From Poronia punctata (lineage: Eukaryota; Ascomycota; Sordariomycetes; Xylariales; Xylariaceae), in the NCBI GenBank assembly GCA_022579005.1, contig MU401893.1:1-17501 (forward strand): a stretch of 17,501 bases of DNA, read 5' to 3'. Both the position numbers and the translations under genes were made by a program. Under the pieces are notes generated by a model. The model made no database searches and was not told the DNA's origin. It saw nothing but the letters and a program-made list of their open reading frames with translations. Shown here piece by piece: positions 9,846-17,501 of this stretch (positions are counted from its first letter, which is position 1; every line of letters starts with the position of its first letter).

Positions 9846-10510
9846 GTAATAAATAATAGGTCTACTCTAGAGATAACTAAGTAGTTACTACTAAAGTAAA
9901 GAAGCGTTAAGCACATATTAGCAAATTAAGCAATAATTAATTTAACATTAAAAAAATAAGCAAAGCTTATTTTAAAAAATATAATATATATAGCGCGTTA
10001 ATTAAAAAATTAACTGCATGCTTTATAAATTACGCTATAATTATTTTAAGTTTATAAATAACAAGGTTATATATAATAACTAATAAAAAAAAAGTTTATA
10101 TACTTAGTTTAAAGCATGTATATTGCATATTATTTATATAGCACTAAGTAAAAACACTTTTAAGTTGTTTAATAATTATAATGTTAAAATTAAACCTAAA
10201 ATAAAAAAAACGCAATATTAAAAAAGTAAAAAGTATAAAGCGCATTTTACTTACTGCTTAATTAAGCAGCAAGTATAATTTACTTTGCAGCTTTTATAGT
10301 TAAAGCATAAGTTAAACTGGTTAACTAATATATAACTAAAATAAATACAAGTGTTGCTTAACTATAAAAGTTAAGCAACGCGCACTTATAAACTAGTTAT
10401 ATATATATATATTAATTAATTTTATATATTTAATATACATACTAGCTATGCTAATTTTAGCACTGTTTTTTACTTTTTACTCTACTAAATATAGTTAACA
10501 CAATCTATTA
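9846..10510. mobile_element. 665-bp insertion in the right arm, probable small non-autonomous DNA transposon
   Basis: The left arm runs without a break through the matching site (2,044-2,051); in the right arm the homology stops at 9,845 and resumes at 10,511. The octamer AAAATATT occurs on both sides (9,838-9,845 and 10,511-10,518) but only once in the left arm, as expected of an 8-bp target duplication. Eight-base duplications are typical of hAT elements, but the site is AT-rich and the terminal similarity is weak (TAATA-type ends). The insert has no reading frame. It holds a perfect 11-bp stem at 10,353-10,379 within a longer imperfect palindrome. The insertion is well supported; the class is a guess. 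Confidence 0.65.
10353..10379. repeat. Perfect 11-bp inverted repeat inside the 665-bp insertion
   Basis: GTTGCTTAACT and AGTTAAGCAAC flank a 5-base loop. The symmetry continues imperfectly outward to about 10,331 and 10,400 (ATAACTA on the left against TAGTTAT on the right, with AAGTG against CACTT between). Folded, this is a stem of roughly 30 bases, a form common in the middle of foldback or MITE-type elements. Confidence 0.75.
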
Positions 10511-11029
10511 AAAATATTTATATAGTAAATAAAAGTCTATGTAAATAATTATTAAAATTTGCAATAATTCTAATATATTAATAATCTTTTATAGCGTTAT
10601 ACTAAGTATAATAATATAATCAACGCTTTTTACTATTTTATATAGCTTACTAGCTAGTATGCTTTAAATAACTTTTTTATACTTAAAAAAGCTTTAATAT
10701 ATAATATTGCTATAAATAGTAAAACTATTTTTTATTTAATGCTTTATAGTAAAAATAATAATAAATTTAAGTTAAAAACTTAGGTTTTTATTATTAGCAA
10801 AAAAGCTACTAGTAAAAATAAATAGCTTTATATTATAAAGGTTTAAAAAAAATATTGCAAACTTTAATTTTTATTTTAAATTTGCTAGTATAGCTACGCG
10901 TTTAGTGTTTTAATATTATTTTCTATTACTTAAGTAACTTATATAGCAGCAAATAAGTTATACAATGCTTTTAGTTAGCATATAAATATAATATATGCTT
11001 TTTAAGCTTATAATATAATATATTACTAT
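10511..11029 (-). repeat. Right inverted-repeat arm, middle segment
   Basis: The reverse complement matches left-arm positions about 2,051 to 1,533. A shared block at 10,620-10,680 and 1,880-1,940 includes the same ACTAGCTAGTAAGC sequence on the left-arm strand. It lies between the 665-bp insertion and the 5' LTR and ends with ACTAT (11,025-11,029), the first copy of the target duplication of the LTR element. Confidence 0.85.
11025..11029. repeat. Target-site duplication ACTAT, 5' copy
   Basis: Identical to 17,108-17,112. The left arm carries the site once, as ATAGT on the plus strand at 1,533-1,537, confirming that the pentamer was duplicated on insertion. Confidence 0.85.
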
Positions 11030-11366
11030 TGTTAAAATCTTTTTTAATACCCCTTTACCTATTAACTATATTAGCTATATTAATATAAACTATATTATAT
11101 TTTTTAATAAGAGTAAATACCGGAGAAATAAATATATATACATAAGCTAATTAAAAGTGCGTACTTGCTATATACTTTAATTATAAAAGGTATGCTACCT
11201 TTATATACTTAGTACATAGTAGGTTTAAGTAGCCTTTATATTATAAGCTATTTAAACCTAGCTATAAGTAGTTTTTTTAACTTCTTTTTTTTTAATTAAT
11301 TAAGTTTAATATAATACTATAAGTAGTAATATATTATAATTATGATTATTTTTAGCTAGACTAATA
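11030..11366 (+). repeat. 5' LTR (337 bp)
   Basis: Begins TGTTAAAATC and ends CTAATA. It aligns from end to end with 16,769-17,107. In the first 46 bases the two LTRs differ at six positions, all transitions. The final C of the inferred TAACA end has become T here, while the initial TG is intact. Confidence 0.9.
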
Positions 11367-14300
11367 CTAATTAGTAGTTAAATTAGTAATTATAAAAAAG
11401 TAAAGTTTAAAAATAAAAACTACTAATATACTTATTTTTTACTTAACTTAAAATTATATTAGCTTTATATTGTTTTTAAAAAGTATTAAATTAAATAAGT
11501 GCTAAATAAAAAATCTAACTTAAATTAATTATATAACTACTTAAAAAAAATTAAGTAAGAAAAAAAAGCTATACAAAATTATAGTAAGCGTTTTATAAGT
11601 TATATACTAATAAAACAAAAAATAGTAAGCATTTTTACTACTTTTAACTTTAAGCTAATTTAAAAACTAATTAGCACTTATTTATTATAGCATTATTATT
11701 ATATAACTTTAGCTTTTTTAAAAAAAACTTAAAAAAGCAACTATAATAAAAAGCCTTATATATATAACAAATAGGATTATATTGCCTTTATAACGCTTAA
11801 AATAAAAACTTTAATTAAGTTTAAATCTTTAAAAAAACAAAAATAGCACTTTACTTTTTTTAAAAATATATTATTTTTAATTATTAAAATATTAAAGATT
11901 TTAACTTTAAAACGCTAGTAAAAAATAAAGTAAATATATACGTTTTATTTAAAATAACTAAGTATATATATATTAACTTTAATAGTAAAGATTTTTTTTA
12001 AGCTTTTTAATAAGATTTTAAGAACTAAATATAAAAAGATTTTAACTTTATTATATATATAGTTTAACGTTTATTGCTACTAGTAATAAACTAAAAAAGT
12101 ATCAATAATAGTGTAATTAAAAATTAAGCTGCTATTAATAACTAATTGCTAGCAATTATATATAGCAATATAATAATTAAAAAACTTTAGTACGTTTTAT
12201 ATATATTTTTATATAAAAGTAAAAAGCTTAGTATAACTTTTTTATTTACTTTTAAAAATAAAAACTATATATATTAAAATATACTTAATTTAAAAATATA
12301 TTTTAAAACACTAGTACTTAAACTAAAGGTATAAGCACTAGTACTTTAAGCCCTTTAAACTGCTTTTATATTTACTTTTATATATACTTTTTAACTTATA
12401 ATTAAATAGTTAGCGCTTTAATAGCAACTTGCTTTTATTTTTGCTATTAAATTTAAAAACTTTTTATTATTATTTTTAAATTTTTATAAATTTAACTATG
12501 TTTTGCTTTATTAACTATTTTTAATATGTTTAATAAATAATACTTTTCTTATATTAAATAAAATTATTATATTTATAAAAATATAGTAAAAAGATTGCAA
12601 CTATATAAAAAAGCCTTATAACTTATTATATAATAAAGCATAAATTTTTATTAATATATACTACTAAATTAAAATATTTAAAAACTAATACTAAGCTATA
12701 TTTTTTATAGTTTTAAATAATTATGCTAAGTAGTACTTTATTTAATAAATAAGTTTAAATAAAACTTAAAAAAAGATTTTTTAAGTTAAATTTATACTTT
12801 AACAACATTATAAATTAGTTTTAATACTTTATTAACTAAATAATAATTATATACTAAAATATTTATAATTAAAACTTAAAAAAAACTTTTTTAAAAGCTT
12901 TTAATTTTATAATTAATAAGATTATAAAAGCTTAGCAAGTACTTAGTATTATATATTAAAGTAAAATTTACTTAGTAATAAATATAATATATATATATAA
13001 AAGTATTTTTAAGTTTAATATAGCACTTATTTATTAAAAGCTAATATTTAAAAATTTATTTTTTAACTTTTAAGCATATTTATAAGTAGCAAATAATAGT
13101 AAAGGCAGCATTATATTTTATATAAATTATAAGTATAATAATTATAGTTATAATAAAAACACTTTAATATTATATTGTTTTTGTTTTAAACTTAAGTTAA
13201 ATATATTAAAAATAAAGTTTAAGTACTTTATATATAGCAAAAAAAGCTATAAATTAATAAACTATTTAATAAATAAATATTATAAGTTAAAGTAATAATA
13301 CTTTATTACTTTTAAATAATTAATAAATATAAGCTAAGTATTAAAAAAAATTTAGTACTTAATAAAAGCAAAAAGTATTTTTAAACTTGTTTTTAATTTA
13401 AATATAATATAAAATAATATTAATAGAAAAACAGTAAAAAGGTTTATTTAGTTTTTAATAAACGCTGCTTATATATATTATGTTATAAGCAAAAATATAT
13501 AGCAAACTAAAGCTAAAACCTTGTTAAACTAATTTGTTTTAAAAAATTTATATTAAATAAAATATTAAAGCAAATTATAAAATATAAGTGCTTTTAATTA
13601 TTTAACTATTAAAAAAGCGCAATTAAAAGCGTATTTATGTTTAAATTTAAAAGTAAATATAATATAAAAACTAAGCAAAGTTTGTATTAAATTTAATAGT
13701 AGCAGTATTATTAAAAGTATTAGTATAATTTAAATATAAAACCTTTTTAGCATAATAACATATTATATTTTAAATATATTTCCTTTTTTTTATTTTTACT
13801 ATATAACGCTAACTATATTAGTGCTTATTTTAATAATACTAAAAATATTATTATTTAAAACAATAGTAATATAATACTAGTTATTTATAAATAAAAATAT
13901 TTATTTTTTAATATATACTTTTATAAAGCTATTATATATTTTACTAAACTTAAGTTATGCTAGCTTTATAAATAATTTAAATACTTTTAAGTAATAAAAC
14001 TAAAGTAAATATTAATTATTATAAGTTATAAAGTTAATTATTTTATTTTAAAAAAAATTTAAAGATTTTGCTACTATTACTAAATATATAACCTAGCACT
14101 AAAACGCTTTAAATTTACTTTAAAAAACAACTATAAATTTAACTATAAAGTTATTATTAACATTATTTAAATTAATAAAAAACAGGTTTTTTATATTATT
14201 TATTTAGCTACGTTATTTTAAGCTACAAGTTTTATTTAATTAATTAAAGCGTATAAAGTATAAAATATACTTTATAAGTACTAAATTAACATTTACTAAA

Positions 14301-16768
14301 AACTGCTTAATTATATAGTTTATAACTTTAATATTAACTTTGCTTTAAAAAAGTTTTAAACTAGTACTAAAATTATAAAAATTATTTATAAAAAAATGCT
14401 TATTAAAGCATATTAAATACTTAGCAAGATTAAACGCGTATATTTCCTTTTATACTACGCTTTTAACATTATTAAAAAAAAGATTAGCTATTAAAATAAT
14501 AACAAATTAATTTTATAAATACCTATAAATGCATTAAATAATATAGCAAGCTTTAATAAACTAGTTTTTACTTTATTAGTATTTAAAACCTACTTATAAA
14601 TTAATTATAATTTGCTACTATTATTTAAAATTATTTAGCGCATAAAAGCAATTTAAAAAGCTATAAAAGCTCTTTGAATTAAAAAAGCAAAAGTAAACAT
14701 GTTTTATACGCTTTATACTTAAAATAGCTTTAATTTACTTTTTTTTTTTTTTTTTTATAAAGTAAAGTTTTTATTTAGTAAAAAAAGCAAAAATAAAATA
14801 GTTTATTTAAAGTTTATATAATTAAAAGTAAAAATATTATTATTAATATAGTTAATAAACTAATAAAGTTTTGTTATATTTAGGTAAAGCCTTATTAACG
14901 CGCTATTAAATTGCTAGCAAACTTAAACTAAACTAATAATAAAGTAAATATAAATTAAAAAGCACTAAAAGTAAAAAACTTTTAACTTTTAATTACTTTA
15001 GCAGTTATTTACTACTTTTATAAAAAACTATAAAAAAACATAATTACTATATTTTAATACTTTTTAATAATATAATTTATATATGTTATAGTATTAAAAA
15101 CGTACTTAAACGTAAAAAAAAAGCAAATTTTTAATTATATTTAAAGCTATATAATAAAAGCGTTATTATTATACTTAGTTTACTTTTTAAAAAGTTTAAT
15201 GCTTTAAAAATTAATAATTTTTTAAGTATAAAAGTATTTAAGTTTATTTAATTTAACTTTAAAAAGCACTTAAATATTAAGCTATTTTTTTTATATAATA
15301 TATAAAGTTAAAAGCAAATTAACTTAGCTTTATAAAAAATCGCAACTTATAATTTAAAGTTATAATAATAATAAAAAAAACAATTTTATATTAAGCTTTT
15401 ACTATTTAGTAAATAAGTTAATAAGTTATTTTTACTTTTAGCTTATTTTTAATTTAAAACTATAATGCTTATAGTACGCTAAAAAATATTATATAAGTGT
15501 ATATATAAGCAAAAAACTACTTTTTTTAAACTATTTATATATACTTACTAATTAAACTTAAAAAAAGTACTTTAAAAGTACTATTTTTTAATTGCTTTAT
15601 TTTTTTTATAGTTTAGCTAAATTAAGTTTATATTAGTTTTAAACTTATTATAAACATTATTAAAATTAACTTAGTATAATAACTTTAACTTATAACCTTT
15701 GCTTTTTATTTATAAAAAGTAAACATAATAAATTTAGCATTATTATGCTATAAATAAATAATATTTTATTATTTACTATACTTACGTTTTTAATTAAAAA
15801 CAAACTAAATTTTTTAAAGGTAAATTTAAAGCAAAACTAAAGCAATATTTAAATAAAAAATAAGCAATTAAGTTTAATAGTATAAAATTTACTTTTTAAA
15901 ATAGCAACGTAATTTATATATAAAAAAATAAGCAAAAAATCTAGTTTAAATTAACTTTAATTTACTAAATACTTTTTAGTAATATATTAGCTAAAAAGTA
16001 TATAGTATATATATTAGCAATATTTATTAACTTAAAGCTATATTTAACTTATTAATAGCTATATAAATTATTTAACTTACTAAAAATAATATTTAAGCAT
16101 TAAATAAGCAAATTAACTAATAAATTAAAAATAAACACTATAAATTAATTTATATTTTATTAAACTTATTAAAAGCAAAGCTATTTATTTTTATTAATAA
16201 ATTATTTACTAACAATATTAACTTAAGCTTTTAAATTAGTTTTTTTATTATTTTTACTAATAAATTAATACTAAATTATACGCAAAATAAGTATAAAATT
16301 ACTAGCAATATTATTTACTAAAACTTAAATAAATATAAGCATATTACTTAGTTAGTTTTTACTAGTAAATTATATAGCATAGTTAATAAAGTAAACAATA
16401 TAATTGCTTTATATGTTACTTTATACTTAATTACTAAAGTACTTAAATTACTTTTAATTTTTTTAATACTTTATATTAATTTTAAATTGCTTTACTAATA
16501 CTTTATAAAGCTTAAAAGTATAAGTAAAAAATGCTTTATAATTAACATTATATTGCTATAAAAATTTTATAAGTATTAAAAAATTATAAAAGTATATTAA
16601 ATTAATAAAAAAAATAACCTTATAAATTTGTTTATAAAAAAACCTTTTAATTTAATACTTAAGTCTTTTATTATAATAAATTAAATATAAATATGTATTA
16701 AAGTAATAGTAAATTGCCTAAAGGTTAATAATAAAGAAAAAAAAATATAGTTAAAAAGAAATAGCAAG

Positions 16769-17107
16769 TATTAAAGTCTTTTTTAATACCTTTTTACTTA
16801 TTAATTATATTAGCTATATTAATATAAACTATATTATATTTTTTAATAAAAGTAAATACTAAAAAAATAAATATATATGCATAAGCTAATTAAAAGTATA
16901 TACTTACTACGTACTTTAATTATAAAAAGTACGCTACTTTTACGTACTTAGTATATAGTAGGTCTAAGTAGCCCTTATATTGTAGGCTATTTAAACCTAG
17001 CTATAAATAGTCCTTTTAACTTCTTTTCTTTTTTAATTAATTAAGTTTAATATAGTACTACAAGTAGTAACGTGTTATAATCACATCTATTTTTAGCTAG
17101 ACTAACA
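16769..17107 (+). repeat. 3' LTR (339 bp)
   Basis: Begins TATTAAAGTC, so the terminal TG has become TA, and ends with an intact TAACA. It keeps more C and G in its second half than the 5' LTR, for example near 16,960-17,090. The two copies were therefore mutated to different extents and on different strands. Confidence 0.9.
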
Positions 17108-17112
17108 ACTAT
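17108..17112. repeat. Target-site duplication ACTAT, 3' copy
   Basis: Directly follows the TAACA end of the 3' LTR and is identical to 11,025-11,029. Confidence 0.85.
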
Positions 17113-17230
17113 ATAATATTTAATGCTTTTTTATTAACTAGCTAAAAGTTTTAAGCTTGCTTTTTTTATTAAAATATAAAGTTATTATTTTAAATTTTAA
17201 TGTTTGCTTTATTAAATTTAATAGGTTAGT
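17108..17230 (-). repeat. Right inverted-repeat arm, distal segment
   Basis: The reverse complement matches left-arm positions about 1,537 to 1,410: the TTTTAGTTAGTTAATAAAAAAGC region and the ACTTATTAAATTTAATAAAGC block both have counterparts here. Clear homology fades after the GGTTAGT at 17,224-17,230, close to where the left arm meets the retroelement remnant. Confidence 0.75.
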
Positions 17231-17439
17231 ATTAAAACTAGCAAAATAGCTTAATTATATATATTAATTAATATACGCGTATAGAGGTAAAACTTCTTTT
17301 CTTTGCAAAATTTGCACATACTAAATAAGTAAAGAAAAGCCCTTTATAAGAGGACTTTTTTCTTTATAGTAGTCTTTATTATAGCTATATAACTTTTATT
17401 ATATAAGCATTATATTAATTTTTATTATTTTATAACCTA
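17222..17439. mobile_element. Possible small inverted-repeat element (MITE-like)
   Basis: TAGGTTA at 17,222-17,228 and its inverse TAACCTA at 17,433-17,439 are flanked by TTAAATTTAA on both sides (17,212-17,221 and 17,440-17,449). The interior is less mutated than its surroundings and contains AAAGAAAAG-type inverted repeats around 17,295-17,340. Against this, the flank is itself a palindrome, and the left arm also carries the start of the motif (RIP-changed), so the ends may belong to the older repeat. Confidence 0.3.
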
Positions 17440-17501
17440 TTAAATTTAATATACCTTTTTAAAATAAGCTAATATACTAGTTTATTTTATAGCTATAAAT
17501 A
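17231..17501. other. Window end, unassigned AT-rich DNA with a milder-mutated patch
   Basis: No gene is visible. The stretch about 17,277-17,365 keeps more G and C than the rest and is rich in short inverted repeats. After 17,450 the sequence returns to plain AT-rich DNA that I cannot match elsewhere in the window. Confidence 0.4.

Larger units (their letters stand above)
11030..17107 (+). mobile_element. Structurally complete, RIP-mutated LTR retrotransposon (6,078 bp)
   Basis: Two direct LTRs (337 and 339 bp) enclose a 5.4-kb interior, and the whole is flanked by a perfect 5-bp target duplication. The LTR ends are TGTTA and TAACA, with transitions in one copy each. The interior (11,367-16,768) has no open frame of useful length on either strand, so gag and pol are destroyed and the element cannot be autonomous. 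Size and duplication length fit both Copia and Gypsy superfamilies; I could not tell them apart because domain order is unreadable. A purine-rich stretch before the 3' LTR (about 16,731-16,764) favours plus-strand orientation, weakly. No convincing primer-binding site follows the 5' LTR. An 18-base T run lies at 14,739-14,756. It interrupts the right inverted-repeat arm, so it inserted after the arms formed. Confidence 0.9.

Noticed and set aside
11367..16768. Assignment of the LTR element to Copia or Gypsy from its reading frames
   Set aside because: Every frame is broken throughout and I could not read a trustworthy integrase or reverse-transcriptase motif, so the superfamily is left open.
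1..17501. Mitochondrial DNA or a bacterial AT-rich genome as the source
   Set aside because: The gene has spliceosomal introns and is a nuclear fungal enzyme, while the AT-rich DNA lacks coding capacity and tRNAs and contains decayed LTR elements, which fits a RIP-mutated nuclear compartment.

Overview
The window looks like a piece of a filamentous ascomycete (Pezizomycotina) genome with a two-compartment, isochore-like structure. About 16 kb is extremely AT-rich, has almost no open reading frames, is short of CpA/TpG and full of TpA. Its remaining G and C sit mostly in AGC/GCT/ACT/AGT contexts. That is the usual footprint of repeat-induced point mutation (RIP). One short stretch of ordinary base composition (about 5,590-7,062) carries the only convincing gene: a spliced three-exon histidinol-phosphatase (HIS2, PHP family, histidine biosynthesis).

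Layout. 1-1,310: RIP-degraded remnant of an LTR retrotransposon interior, cut by the window edge. About 1,410-4,062: left arm of a long inverted repeat. 4,063-4,390: unassigned AT-rich DNA. About 4,390-4,787: a degenerate LTR related to the complete element on the right, with a milder-mutated patch. 4,788-5,590: AT-rich with nothing recognisable. 5,590-5,738: short 5' region of the gene. 5,739-7,062: HIS2. 7,063-7,859: AT-rich spacer with a cluster of CGTTTA motifs. 7,860-17,230: right arm of the inverted repeat, interrupted by a 665-bp insertion (9,846-10,510) and by a structurally complete LTR retrotransposon (11,030-17,107) with a perfect 5-bp target duplication. 17,231-17,501: less clear sequence, possibly a small inverted-repeat element.

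The two arms give a relative history. The left arm keeps the uninterrupted version of both sites that are interrupted on the right, so it acts as an empty-site control: the repeat was duplicated in inverted orientation first, and the two insertions came later. All copies differ mostly by transitions, as expected if each was RIP-mutated on its own. HIS2 sits in the 3.8-kb space between the arms. Third-position GC in its coding sequence falls from 32/54 in exon 1 to 20/79 in exon 3, and to 11/62 after the last active-site motif, as if mutation had leaked into the gene from the repeat side.

No rRNA, tRNA, CRISPR array or bacterial-type operon was seen. Boundaries in the AT-rich DNA were read by eye; where a terminal repeat and target duplication are visible they are exact, otherwise they are good to some tens of bases. 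No clearly novel system was found. The most interesting objects are the interrupted inverted repeat around a metabolic gene and the sign of RIP leakage into that gene.
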